In this document: positions 9,128 to 17,426 of the stretch, piece after piece
Layout of the letters: every line of letters starts with the position of its first letter
Position numbering within the stretch: position 1 is the first letter of the stretch
Assembly (NCBI GenBank): GCA_016709445.1
Contig: JADJMV010000015.1
Span: forward strand, 62,001 to 126,000
Origin: Phycisphaerales bacterium
GTDB lineage: Bacteria; Planctomycetota; Phycisphaerae; Phycisphaerales; UBA1924
Direction of reading: 5' to 3'
DNA: 64,000 nt
The notes under the pieces: generated by a model
The model's database searches: none
Seen by the model: the letters and a program-made list of their open reading frames with translations, nothing else
Told to the model about the DNA's origin: nothing
Translations under genes and position numbers: made by a program

Positions 9128-10143
9128 GACGTCACCCTTTCAGCAGCGGAACGGACCGTCGGCCTGGGCAGGCCGCCGTTCACGCGGTTCTCGAATCGCC
9201 CCGTGTCTCTGTACACCCGAACGATGCGGACGACATCCTCGGCCACGGCGAGCTGCGCCTGGTCGGTCGAGGCCCCGCAGTGGTGCGTGCCGTACACACC
9301 CGGCAGCTTGATCAGGCCGTTGGCGAAGGCCGTGTCGGTCGGCGAGGGCTGCCCCCCCCACACGTCGAGCCCGCAGCGGATCCCCTTGGTCTTCACCGCC
9401 TCGGCCAGCGCCGCCTCGTCCACCACGTCACCCCGGGAGGTATTGATGAGGTACGCGCCGGGCTTCATGAAGGCGAAGAACTCGGCGTCGCAGAGCCCGC
9501 GGGTCTCCTCCGTGAGCGCGACGTGCACGCTCACCGCGTCGCACCGCGAGACCATCGTCAGCAGCTCCGACCGGCCCGAGCCCCACCACTCGACACCGAT
9601 GGTCTTGGCCCGCTCCGGCGTGATGTCGCGGGTCCAGGCGTGGCAGATCATGCCGAACGCCGTCGCGCGCTTGACCAGCTCGGTCCCGATGTTCCCGACG
9701 CCCACCACGCCCAGGGTCGAGCCCTTGAGCCCGCGGGCCTTGGCGAAGTCCTTCTTGTTCCACCGCCCGGCGCGGAGCTCGGCGGTCTGGTCGGGCAGGC
9801 GCCGATCGCAGCACAGCAGCAGGCCCATGGCCAGCTCGGCGACGGCCACGGCGTTCATCCCCGGGCAGTTGCAGACGGCGACGTCGTGGGCCGACGCCGC
9901 GTCGCAGTCGATGTTGTCGAAGCCCGAGCCGGCCCGGATCACCAGACGCAGCGGGCTCCCGGCCTCGAAGCTCGGCGCCGTCACCTTGGTCGACCGGACG
10001 ACGAGGACATCGGGGCGGTGGCGACGCAACGCCCCGGGAATCTCCTCGGCGGTGAGGGCGGGCTCGCTCACCACCTCGCACCCCAGGGCCTCAAGCCCCT
10101 CGATCCCCTGACGCTCGAACTTGTCCGCGATGAGCACCTTCAT
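9124..10143 (-). CDS. serA: D-3-phosphoglycerate dehydrogenase, short form without ACT domain
   Basis: This 339-residue D-2-hydroxyacid dehydrogenase starts MKVLIADKFERQGIEGLEAL and has RAGSGFDNID, the NAD-binding GVVGVGNIGTELVKRA, the catalytic arginine in INTSRGDVVDE and the catalytic histidine region GTHHCGAST. Direct fusion context with serC supports phosphoglycerate as substrate and the first step of serine synthesis. It lacks the C-terminal ACT regulatory domain of longer SerA enzymes. Oddly, where SerA normally has a catalytic Glu in the D-V-F-x-x-E-P stretch, this sequence reads LDVWGGQP, with Gln in the Glu position. A 38-nt hairpin lies in the leader (10230-10268). Confidence 0.93.
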   Translation of the reverse strand: MKVLIADKFERQGIEGLEALGCEVVSEPALTAEEIPGALRRHRPDVLVVRSTKVTAPSFEAGSPLRLVIRAGSGFDNIDCDAASAHDVAVCNCPGMNAVAVAELAMGLLLCCDRRLPDQTAELRAGRWNKKDFAKARGLKGSTLGVVGVGNIGTELVKRATAFGMICHAWTRDITPERAKTIGVEWWGSGRSELLTMVSRCDAVSVHVALTEETRGLCDAEFFAFMKPGAYLINTSRGDVVDEAALAEAVKTKGIRCGLDVWGGQPSPTDTAFANGLIKLPGVYGTHHCGASTDQAQLAVAEDVVRIVRVYRDTGRFENRVNGGLPRPTVRSAAERVTS

Positions 10144-10229
10144 GGACTGCCCCTTCGGCCGAAATCTGTTCCCGGTCCGCCGGGGAGCGCTGCCGCCGCC
10201 CCTGGCCTGGGACGCGTACGAAACAGTAC

Positions 10230-10268
10230 AGCGTCCCGGAGCCGTCGGAAACGGCGAAACGGGACGCT
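10230..10268 (-). promoter_or_regulatory. Strong hairpin between the prepilin-like gene and serA-serC
   Basis: The plus strand reads AGCGTCCC (10230-10237), GCCGT (10241-10245), ACGGC (10251-10255), GGGACGCT (10261-10268): an 8-bp outer stem, small internal loops and a 5-bp inner stem. It is flanked by two copies of ACAGTA (10224 and 10271). It lies downstream of the prepilin-like gene and 87 nt upstream of serA, all on the minus strand. It may be a terminator for the former or a leader element for the serine operon. There is no clear U-run after it on either strand, which weakens a simple terminator reading. Confidence 0.5.
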
Positions 10269-10310
10269 GGACAGTAGGTCGCGAGATGAAGGTTCAGCAA
10301 CCTCCGAGGC

Positions 10311-11381
10311 TTAGGGCTGGCCGGTATCGATCGGCGAGCCGCCGAAGTCCACGCCCTGCAGGCCGCCCCGAGTGAAGTCGTAGACCGCGGGCCAGACATC
10401 GCCGCCGGTGGGATCGCGCGGCGCCGGATACCACCCCTCGCTATTCGGGTCGGGGTTGTACTTGATCAGGTAATCGGCTTTCGTCGGGTTTCGGGGCGTC
10501 CAACCACCGTTCGCGTCGCCGGTCCTCGCCACGTTGCCCGAGCCATCGAACATCAGGAGGGGCTCACGGGCTTCGGGGTCGAGGAAGTAGTACTGGCTCT
10601 TGCCGAAGTGCCGCGCGAACTCGTCGTACATGTGGACCTTGTTCGACGGGAAGATCACGTCCGCAATCTTGAGGTTCCCGAGCTGGGCACCCCCCGTAAT
10701 CGCATACTGGTTGAAGTTGCCGTTGAAGTGCTGGATGCGGTTCTGGACCGGTGCGCCGCTCTTGAGCTTGACCGATGAACTCTGGTAGCGGTCGAACGAG
10801 GCCACCGAGACGACGTACGACGAACTGTAGGGCCAGCGCTTGTTCGTCGCGTTCGGATCGGGCTGCAACGGCAACCACGCCCCTTGATCAAAGAGCGTCT
10901 GCGGATCTTCCTGCCAGTTGATGCGGGCCTTATCCTCCGGGCAAACCACCATTTTCTCGGGGAGGCGCTGCCCCAGGTAGTCGTTTACCACGAGGTGGGT
11001 GTAGTAGATGTGGGGAATCCACCCGGTGATCTTCGGGATATCCACCCGATCCGCGCGCCGACGGAGGATGTCGACCGCCTGTGCAGCCGCGGCGTCGGTC
11101 GCGAATCCATACGGCCCGTCGAGGTCGCCATAGGTAGTCTGACCAACGGTATCGACGGCCCAGGTGAACGAAAAGATTCGGTCCTGAAAGTCGGCCGAGT
11201 AGGTGCCGGCCGCGGTGCCGAACTGGCGGATGTTCGACTGGCACACGATCAACTTGCCGGAGCGCCGAGCCTCTCCCAGTGCCGGCAGCAGGATGCCGAT
11301 CAGCAGGGCGATGATGGCGATCACCACCAGCAATTCGATCAAGGTAAACCCGATTCGACGATGTGCGTTCGAACCCTTCAT
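10311..11381 (-). CDS. Planctomycete prepilin-like protein with N-terminal methylation/cleavage motif
   Basis: The start at 11381 has a GGAG ribosome binding site and gives a 356-residue protein. It opens with a type IV prepilin signal: basic leader, then G-FTLIELLVVIAIIALLIGILLPAL with Glu at +5 of the mature form. The following helix (EARRSGKLIVCQSNIRQFGTAA) is typical of the large planctomycete prepilin-like family. A late LLMFDGSGNV segment resembles the H-X9-DG region of that family. It would be processed by a prepilin peptidase and could be a (pseudo)pilin or a membrane-anchored surface protein; function is not established for this family. Confidence 0.88.
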   Translation of the reverse strand: MKGSNAHRRIGFTLIELLVVIAIIALLIGILLPALGEARRSGKLIVCQSNIRQFGTAAGTYSADFQDRIFSFTWAVDTVGQTTYGDLDGPYGFATDAAAAQAVDILRRRADRVDIPKITGWIPHIYYTHLVVNDYLGQRLPEKMVVCPEDKARINWQEDPQTLFDQGAWLPLQPDPNATNKRWPYSSSYVVSVASFDRYQSSSVKLKSGAPVQNRIQHFNGNFNQYAITGGAQLGNLKIADVIFPSNKVHMYDEFARHFGKSQYYFLDPEAREPLLMFDGSGNVARTGDANGGWTPRNPTKADYLIKYNPDPNSEGWYPAPRDPTGGDVWPAVYDFTRGGLQGVDFGGSPIDTGQP

Positions 11382-11478
11382 GGCGCTCACTCCATGCCGC
11401 GACGACTTCTCAAAGCCAGCCGGCAGAACGCCAGCAGCCCGTTCCATAATACCACACTTCGGCCCATACGGTATGGTT

Positions 11479-12480
11479 TCACCGCATTTTGCGCAGCTGG
11501 GACAGAGCCGGATCGCCCTCCAGCGGCCCGTCGTCCCCCCCGCTCGGCCCGCCACCTTCTGGGGATGCTCCCGGGGAAACGGGCGCATGCGGCGCGACCG
11601 CTTCTCCGCCTGGCGGGGGCACTGCCGAGTCGGCCGGTCCTCCAGCTTTCCCAGCTTCTCGGGGCGTGGAGATCTCGATCCCCGGGAGGGGGGCTGGCCC
11701 CAGATCGGGGGGCTCAACCGGCGCCCCCGGCACCGAACCATGGCGGAACCACCGACCGAACGGCCCGGCGTCCAGATCCAGCGCCGGCGCGATCAGGGCG
11801 ACAGCCCATGAGGCCGCGAGCAGGAGGCAGCCCACCGCCCAAATGGTCCGCCATCGGCGAGCCGATCGAACCTCTTTAGCCAGCCTGCCCGCACGAGCGT
11901 CGGCGTCTGCTCCGAGCGCAGGCGCCTGTGGCGCACCGCTCGCGCGGCTCGGCTCGCTCTCTGTGACTGGAGCAGGCTGCTCCCTCGGGGCCTCCCTCCC
12001 CGGAACAAATCGCACGTCACCGAGGCCAAGGGCCTGCCGGTCCGGATCCACCCTGAACGAGGCGCCGCACGCGGCGCAGGAGGCCGCGCCCGGCGCGACG
12101 CTGGTGTGACAGCTGTGGCATTCACCCAGCAGGTTGGCGACCCCGGGACACCAGCGGGCGAGGGTCCAGAACTGCAACGTCGTCGGACCCCGGATCACGG
12201 TCTCGGGCAGGATCTTTCCCCGCTCGACGAGGTGCACGATCGTTTCGTACGAACAGCCCGGCCGAAAGGGCCCCGCCTCGTCTCGCAGGAACCAGGGCCC
12301 CATCGCGTTCTGTGTCGCCTGGCGAGAAAGGGGGTCAAATTGCCCCCGACAGACCTCGCACCGGCCGACCGCTCGACTCCGCGATCCGCAGTAGGGACAG
12401 ATCGTCACCCGCGGCCGGGGCACCGGCGGGGGATTCGTCGTCGGACTGGCTGACATGGACGTGTGGCCGGCATCGTGCAT
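11479..12480 (-). CDS. Zinc-ribbon / GYF_2-like membrane protein of unknown function
   Basis: The start at 12480 (after GGAGAGG) gives 333 residues. In order there is a zinc ribbon (CPYCGSRSR ... CEVCRGQF), then a segment MGPWFLRDEAGPFRPGCSY ... ILPETVIRGPTTLQFW that looks like the GYF_2 interaction domain, then a second zinc ribbon (CHSCHTSVAPGAASCAACG). After a charged linker there is one membrane helix (WAVGCLLLAASWAVALIAPAL) and a long Pro/Gly-rich tail. Such proteins are probably membrane-anchored adaptors; the ligand is unknown. It is divergent from the PpiC lipoprotein gene, sharing a 92-nt intergenic region. Confidence 0.75.
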   Translation of the reverse strand: MHDAGHTSMSASPTTNPPPVPRPRVTICPYCGSRSRAVGRCEVCRGQFDPLSRQATQNAMGPWFLRDEAGPFRPGCSYETIVHLVERGKILPETVIRGPTTLQFWTLARWCPGVANLLGECHSCHTSVAPGAASCAACGASFRVDPDRQALGLGDVRFVPGREAPREQPAPVTESEPSRASGAPQAPALGADADARAGRLAKEVRSARRWRTIWAVGCLLLAASWAVALIAPALDLDAGPFGRWFRHGSVPGAPVEPPDLGPAPLPGIEISTPREAGKAGGPADSAVPPPGGEAVAPHAPVSPGASPEGGGPSGGDDGPLEGDPALSQLRKMR

Positions 12481-12572
12481 CTGGCGGGCCTCTCCTGCAC
12501 CGTCCCCACGAGAAGATACTCCCCCCGCGACGGTCCGGTTGACCTTGAGACGCATTCCTCCTCTGATCCGTT

Positions 12573-13622
12573 ATGCCACACCCCGCGGCCCCCTGTCCCC
12601 GGTTGAGCCACTCGCTCGGTCCTCGCGTCGCCTGCTTCGCCGCTCCGCTGCTCTTGCTCGGCGTGTTCACCGCCTGCTCGGGTCCCGGATCCAACCCCGA
12701 CGCGTTCCGGGGTCTCGATCGGGCGGACGCCTACTCCTCCTCGTCGGGGGGTCGCAAGATCGGCTCGATGGAGGGCAGTCCTCCGGCGACGATTGATGGC
12801 GAGGCGGTGACCTGGGAACAGCTGCGACCGTTTCTCGCGGAGGCGGCCGGGTCGGCCGCGCTGGACGAACTGACCCTTGAGCGTCGCTTGCACCGCGAGA
12901 TGGATCGACGCGGCCTGACGCTCTCGGACGAGGCGGTCGCCCTGGAGCGGAGCCGCGCGATGCAGACCCTCGGCGCGGGAGCGCAGGGCAACGGGGAACT
13001 CCTGGTCTCGCAGATCAGAGCGCGGCGGGGGCTCGGCCCGGAGCGGTACGCGTCGCTGCTGCGCCGGAACGCGATGCTGCGCGCGCTCGTGGCCGATCGG
13101 GTCGTGGTGCGGCCCGACCAGGTCGAGCTCGCTTGGCGGGTCCAGCACGGGGAGAAGCTGGCGATCCGGCTCCTGGTCACACCGACGGAGCGACAGGCCG
13201 CGTCGCTCCGGCAGCAGGTCGTCGAGGGCGATGCGTCGCAACTCGAGGGCCGGTTCATCGAGGTGGCCTCGCGGGCATCCACCGACCCCTCGTCGTCGCG
13301 CGGCGGTGAGATCGAGCCGTTCAGTGCCGCCGATCCGGCCTACGAATCGGCGGTCCGGGCGGCGGCCGACCTGCTCCAGGCCGGCCAATTGTCCCCGATC
13401 ATCGCCATCCGCAACGGCTTTGCAGTGATCTTCCTCCAGAGGCGTGTGCCCGCCGACGGCACGACGCTCGACGAGGCGACCGCCGCACTGACACAGGAAC
13501 TTCGACTGCGGCAGGAGCGTCTGCTGATGGACGAGTTGGCCGCCCAACTTCTCGCCGAGGCGAAGGTCACCACCGGCGACCCCTCGCTGACGTGGTCCCG
13601 CCAAGCGAGCCCAACACGGTGA
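12573..13622 (+). CDS. Lipoprotein with PpiC-type peptidyl-prolyl isomerase (SurA/PrsA-like foldase)
   Basis: The 349-residue protein has a lipoprotein leader ending in a lipobox (LLLGVFTAC, lipidated Cys). A central helical chaperone region follows (EAVTWEQLRPFLAEAAG ... RRNAMLRALVADRVVV). A parvulin-like domain then shows KLAIRLLVTPTERQAASLRQQ, FIEVASRASTDPSSSRGGEIEPFSA and a closing GQLSPIIAIRNGFAVIFLQRR. This arrangement is that of SurA/PrsA-type periplasmic foldases, which help exported proteins fold. It is followed 25 nt later by the UbiA-like gene on the same strand. The rotamase active-site residues are only partly recognisable, so catalytic activity is uncertain. Confidence 0.82.
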   Translation: MPHPAAPCPRLSHSLGPRVACFAAPLLLLGVFTACSGPGSNPDAFRGLDRADAYSSSSGGRKIGSMEGSPPATIDGEAVTWEQLRPFLAEAAGSAALDELTLERRLHREMDRRGLTLSDEAVALERSRAMQTLGAGAQGNGELLVSQIRARRGLGPERYASLLRRNAMLRALVADRVVVRPDQVELAWRVQHGEKLAIRLLVTPTERQAASLRQQVVEGDASQLEGRFIEVASRASTDPSSSRGGEIEPFSAADPAYESAVRAAADLLQAGQLSPIIAIRNGFAVIFLQRRVPADGTTLDEATAALTQELRLRQERLLMDELAAQLLAEAKVTTGDPSLTWSRQASPTR

Positions 13623-13647
13623 GGCGCCGACCGTTCGAGGTCCGCTC

Positions 13648-14520
13648 GTGAGATCGCCGGCGCCGCCATGGTGGGCACGGCTCTTCTCGAAGGCGGGGCA
13701 TCTGGCGATCTGGCTCGGGCTCTATTTCACCGCGACGTATGTGATCTCCGCAAAGCTGCTGGACCGGCGGCTGCTCCCCGCGGCCCTTCTCGCCACATTC
13801 GTCGCCGGAGTGGGGCTCTACCTGCTCGACCGGGTGAAACCGATCGACGCCTGGGTCGATCCGGCCGACCTGGCGGCCCAGCCGGCGAGGATTGACTTCC
13901 TGCTCGCGCGACGCCGGGGCGTGCGTCTTGCCGCTTGGGCGTTGCTCGCGATCGGCACCGCGTGTGTCGCCTGGATTCGGGCTTGGGATCTGCTCCTCCC
14001 CCCCGTCGGCATCGTCGGCGTGATCGTCTACGGCAGCGTCCGGGGCGACCAGAGCCGACCCAAGGACCGCCTGCTGGTCAAGAACCTCCTGCCCGGCGGA
14101 GCGATCCCCGGCCTCGGATTCATCCTGGCCTGGCAATCGCCCGGAGGGCCCGGCGCCCCGCCCACGCTGCTGGAGGCCGCGTGCATGCTCTTCGGCTTGG
14201 TGCTGCTCGTCACCACCGACGCGGTGCTGTGCGACTTGGACGACGCCGAGGCCGATCGGGCGCACGGCACACGCACACTCCCGAACACCCTCGGCGTGCG
14301 GGCCACCTGGGCGATCGCCATGGCCGGACAACTCGCGGCGGGTGTGCTCTGGGTGGTGGTGGGACGGGCCCCGGGCGCCGTCCGCGCCGCGACGGTGCTC
14401 ACGGGCGTCAACCTTCTGCTCACGCTCTCGCTCGCCGCGCTCCGGCCGGCGCGGGTGCGAGACCTCGTCGACCTCAAGCTCTCGCTGGTCGCGATGGCGG
14501 CGTTGCTCGCCTCGGGCTGA
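13648..14520 (+). CDS. UbiA-like prenyltransferase homologue with altered first motif
   Basis: A GTG start at 13648 gives a 290-residue polytopic membrane protein with about eight hydrophobic segments. The second UbiA aspartate motif is clear (DLDDAEADRAHGTRTLP). The first motif, normally N-x3-D-x3-D, is replaced by YLLDRVKPIDAW, so the enzyme may not bind a prenyl diphosphate in the usual way. UbiA enzymes attach polyprenyl chains to aromatic acceptors such as quinone precursors or haem. No quinone gene is adjacent. It ends 4 nt before the stop of the convergent hydrolase gene. Confidence 0.7.
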   Translation: MRSPAPPWWARLFSKAGHLAIWLGLYFTATYVISAKLLDRRLLPAALLATFVAGVGLYLLDRVKPIDAWVDPADLAAQPARIDFLLARRRGVRLAAWALLAIGTACVAWIRAWDLLLPPVGIVGVIVYGSVRGDQSRPKDRLLVKNLLPGGAIPGLGFILAWQSPGGPGAPPTLLEAACMLFGLVLLVTTDAVLCDLDDAEADRAHGTRTLPNTLGVRATWAIAMAGQLAAGVLWVVVGRAPGAVRAATVLTGVNLLLTLSLAALRPARVRDLVDLKLSLVAMAALLASG

Positions 14521-14524
14521 GACG

Positions 14525-15361
14525 CTATTCAGTGTCGAGTTCGCGGCGCAGGAATCCGGCCACCCGGCCACGGACCTCCGGGTTGCCGCCGAGCGTGAGG
14601 TGGTTCGCGCCTTCCACGGTGCACAGCTCCGCCCGCACCCCTGCGCGGGACGCGGCATCCAGAAGCAGCCCCGCGTGCCGGTAGGGCACGATGCCGTCTC
14701 TGGTGCCGTGCACGACGAGGAGCGGCCGATCGCCGAGCCGGCCGACCGAGTCGGCGGCGTCCTCGCCGTTGCCGATCAGCAGCCTGCCAAGCAGGCCGGC
14801 ATGATCCGCCGCCACACCCTTCCAGCTCGAGAAGCCCGCGAATGCCACCACCGCCCTGACCTGAGGCTCGTCCGCCGCCGCGGCCAGCCCAAGCACCGCG
14901 CCGAGGCTGTACCCGAAGATCGCGGTGCGGGTGTGGTCGACATCGTTGCGGGCCGCGAGGAAGTCGAGCGCCGCCTCGGTATCGGCGAGCATCTGGTCGC
15001 GGCGGAGCGTGCCCCGCGGCCGATCGGATGTGCCGTAGCCGCGATAGTCGAACAGGAAGACGTTGAAGCCCTCGGCCGCGAGGAATCGGCAGTTGCCCAG
15101 GTGGGCTGCGATATCGCCGCTATTGCCATGGACATGGAGCACCGTGGGGGCGGGGCCGGCGTCGGGCGTCCGGCCGACGGCGGGAATGAACCATCCGTGC
15201 AGGGTGAGTCCGTCGGTGGTCGGGAAACGGACATCCTCGAACCCCGGGGGGATCGGCGAGGCCTGAAACCTCGGGTGATAGAAGGCACTTGCTTCCAGGC
15301 ACCCGGGGAGGAGCATGGGCGGGAGCAGGAGGCCAAGGACCAGGAGGAGCACGCGGAACAT
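14525..15361 (-). CDS. Lipoprotein alpha/beta hydrolase
   Basis: The ATG at 15361 gives 278 residues starting with a lipoprotein leader (LLLVLGLLLPPMLLPGC). The alpha/beta hydrolase fold follows: LHVHGNSGDIAAHL (oxyanion region), FLFDYRGYGTS, the nucleophile elbow FGYSLGAVLG, the acid in VVHGTRDGIVP and the histidine in GANHLTLGG. The complete Ser-Asp-His triad predicts an esterase, thioesterase or peptidase anchored in the envelope; the substrate is unknown. The gene begins 34 nt after the rny stop on the same strand, and a TTG inside rny at 15412 is a less likely start. Confidence 0.85.
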   Translation of the reverse strand: MFRVLLLVLGLLLPPMLLPGCLEASAFYHPRFQASPIPPGFEDVRFPTTDGLTLHGWFIPAVGRTPDAGPAPTVLHVHGNSGDIAAHLGNCRFLAAEGFNVFLFDYRGYGTSDRPRGTLRRDQMLADTEAALDFLAARNDVDHTRTAIFGYSLGAVLGLAAAADEPQVRAVVAFAGFSSWKGVAADHAGLLGRLLIGNGEDAADSVGRLGDRPLLVVHGTRDGIVPYRHAGLLLDAASRAGVRAELCTVEGANHLTLGGNPEVRGRVAGFLRRELDTE

Positions 15362-15395
15362 CAGTCTCGCCCCATGTCGCCGGCCCCTTCGACGT

Positions 15396-16991
15396 TCACC
15401 TCGCGTACTCAATGGCTCGAGTCTCCCGGAGGACCGTCACCTTGATCTCGCCGGGGAAGGTCATCTCGTCGCTCACCCGCTTGGCGATGTCGTGGGCGAT
15501 GAGGAAGGCCTCGTCGTCGCTGACCCGGTCGGCATCGATCATGACGCGGACCTCTCGGCCCGCCTGGATGGCGTAAGCCTCGTTGACGCCCTTGAACGAG
15601 AGGGCGATGTCCTGGAGTTCGTTGAGCCGCTGGATGTACTTCTCCATGCTCTCGCGCCGGGCGCCCGGCCGCGCGCTCGAGACGGCGTCGGCCGCCATGA
15701 CGATCGGCGTGTAGAACGTGGTCGACGGCATGTCCGCGTGGTGCCCGCCGATGGCGTTGAGGACCGCCTCCTCACGCTCTCCGTGCTGGCGGGCGAAGTC
15801 CATGCCGATCTTGGGGTGCCCCCCCTCCATCTCGTGGTCCATCGCCTTGCCGATATCGTGGAGAAACCCGCAGCGGCGGGCGAGACGCCCGTCGAGGCCG
15901 AGCTGGTCGGCGATGATCTGGCTGAGGAATGCGACCTCGACCGAGTGGCGGAGGACGTTCTGACCGTAGCTGGTGCGGTAGTGGAGCCGACCCATCGCGT
16001 CGAGGATCTTGGGGTGCAGCCCCCGGATATTCACCTCGAGCGCGGACTCCTTGCCGAACTTGGTGATCCGCTCGGCGATCTCGCTTCGCGTCTTCTCCAC
16101 CACCTCCTCGATACGGGTGGGATGCATGCGCCCGTCGGCGACGAGCTTCTCCAGCGACTCAACTGCGATGGCCTGGCGGACCTTGTCGAAGCAGCTCACG
16201 ACGATCACGCCGGGCGTGTCGTCGACGATGATGTCCACCCCGGTCGCCCGCTCGATCGCGCGGATGTTCCGGCCCTCGCGTCCGATGATGCGGCCCTTCA
16301 TGTCGTCGGAGGGGATGGCCACCGTGCGGACGGTGGACTCGCTCGTCACCTCGGTCGCGATCCGCTGGATGGCCATGAGCGTGATCTCGGTGGCCTTGGT
16401 CTTGGCCTCCTCTTCCGCGTCCTCGATGACCTGCCGAACGACCTTGGCGACCTCGTGCCGGTTCTCTTCTTCGACCCGCTGGAGCAACTGCTCGCGGGCC
16501 TGGTCGGGAGAGAGCCGGGCCAACTCGTGGAGCTTCTCCGTCTGCTTGCGGATCAGCGCTTCGACCTCGCGGTCACGCTCCTCGATCGCCTGCTGCCGGG
16601 CCTGGAGCTTCTCGTCCCGCCGGCTGAGCTCGGCGTCCCGGGCCGCAATCGCGTCCTCCTTCTTCTGGAGGCCGTCTTCCCGCTTCCCCAAGCGACGGTC
16701 GGTCTCCCGGAGTTCCGCCCGGGAGCCCTCGATCTCGGCATCGAGCTTCTCCTTGCGCTGGAGCGCCTCGCGTTCGGCGTCGAGACGGGTCTTCTCCGCG
16801 GCGGTCCGGGCCTCGGCCTGCGCCGCCTCCACGATCCTCTTGGCCTCGTCCTTTGCGGCGCTGAGCGACTTGGCCGCCAGCAGGCGGCTGATCCAGAAGC
16901 CGACGCCGATCCCGACCGCGAGGGCCAACACCCCGACCAGCGCGACCGTCCCGGCGCTCATCTCCGCCAGCACCAAGACTCCCGGGTTCAT
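15396..16991 (-). CDS. rny: Ribonuclease Y
   Basis: The start at 16991 has a GGAAAGGA ribosome binding site and gives 531 residues. There is an N-terminal membrane helix (TVALVGVLALAVGIGVGFWI), a long coiled coil rich in Glu, Arg and Ala (about residues 40-200), a KH RNA-binding domain (GRIIGREGRNIRAIERATGVD) and an HD phosphodiesterase domain with HDIGKAMDHEMEGGHPKIG and IGGHHADMPS. This is the canonical order of RNase Y, a membrane-attached endoribonuclease that initiates mRNA decay in bacteria without RNase E. The C-terminus (KVTVLRETRAIEYAR) is also typical. Confidence 0.97.
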   Translation of the reverse strand: MNPGVLVLAEMSAGTVALVGVLALAVGIGVGFWISRLLAAKSLSAAKDEAKRIVEAAQAEARTAAEKTRLDAEREALQRKEKLDAEIEGSRAELRETDRRLGKREDGLQKKEDAIAARDAELSRRDEKLQARQQAIEERDREVEALIRKQTEKLHELARLSPDQAREQLLQRVEEENRHEVAKVVRQVIEDAEEEAKTKATEITLMAIQRIATEVTSESTVRTVAIPSDDMKGRIIGREGRNIRAIERATGVDIIVDDTPGVIVVSCFDKVRQAIAVESLEKLVADGRMHPTRIEEVVEKTRSEIAERITKFGKESALEVNIRGLHPKILDAMGRLHYRTSYGQNVLRHSVEVAFLSQIIADQLGLDGRLARRCGFLHDIGKAMDHEMEGGHPKIGMDFARQHGEREEAVLNAIGGHHADMPSTTFYTPIVMAADAVSSARPGARRESMEKYIQRLNELQDIALSFKGVNEAYAIQAGREVRVMIDADRVSDDEAFLIAHDIAKRVSDEMTFPGEIKVTVLRETRAIEYAR

Positions 16992-17426
16992 GTGCACAGT
17001 CCTTTCCGTCTCGCGCCGCGCACGCCCTCGCGCGGCTCGAACACCCAACACCCCGTGACGGATGCCCCCGAAGCGGAACTCGCTGCACCGATCAGCGCCG
17101 CCCGTGACCCCGCCCCGGTGGCACCGGGGCAAGGCCTGACGGTTGGGAACCCTCCGCGAGCCCGGCCCGACCGATCCGGGTCAGACTCGCATCATCCCCA
17201 GCACCGAACGTCGAACACGAGCGCTCGCCCCCCTGGCGGCCATGTCGTGAAGCGTTCGGAAATCGCATCAAGGGCAGCATCCAAAGCCGCATCGCGGGCG
17301 CATGTGCGTCCGAGGCGTGAAACAGCCAAGGCCCGGCCAATCCGGGCGGTCGCATAGTCTACTCAGAATGGCTCGCGCCGGTCGGCGAGGGGCCAATCTC
17401 GGCCATAATTGGATTATGTTCGGTCT
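16992..17426. other. Intergenic region upstream of rny with a perfect hairpin and an AT-rich palindrome
   Basis: There is no convincing gene in these 435 nt. It holds a perfect 8-bp hairpin, GCCCCGGT (17112-17119) with loop GGC and ACCGGGGC (17123-17130). It also holds an AT-rich palindrome CATAAT-TGG-ATTATG (17404-17418), which stands out in this GC-rich DNA and is a reasonable promoter/operator candidate for rny on the minus strand. A small unrecognised RNA gene cannot be excluded. Confidence 0.4.

Noticed and set aside
9340..9366. A possible frameshift at the seven-base C run within serA
   Set aside because: Family sequence continues in the same frame on both sides (DVWGGQP then GTHHCGAST), so no indel is needed.
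7886..10111. A 741-codon open frame opposite serC and serA
   Set aside because: serA and serC on the minus strand are well-conserved enzymes. The plus-strand product has no recognisable domain.
17092..17355. An 87-codon frame upstream of rny
   Set aside because: No ribosome binding site, no family match and Pro/Arg-rich text. The region is better read as leader/promoter DNA.
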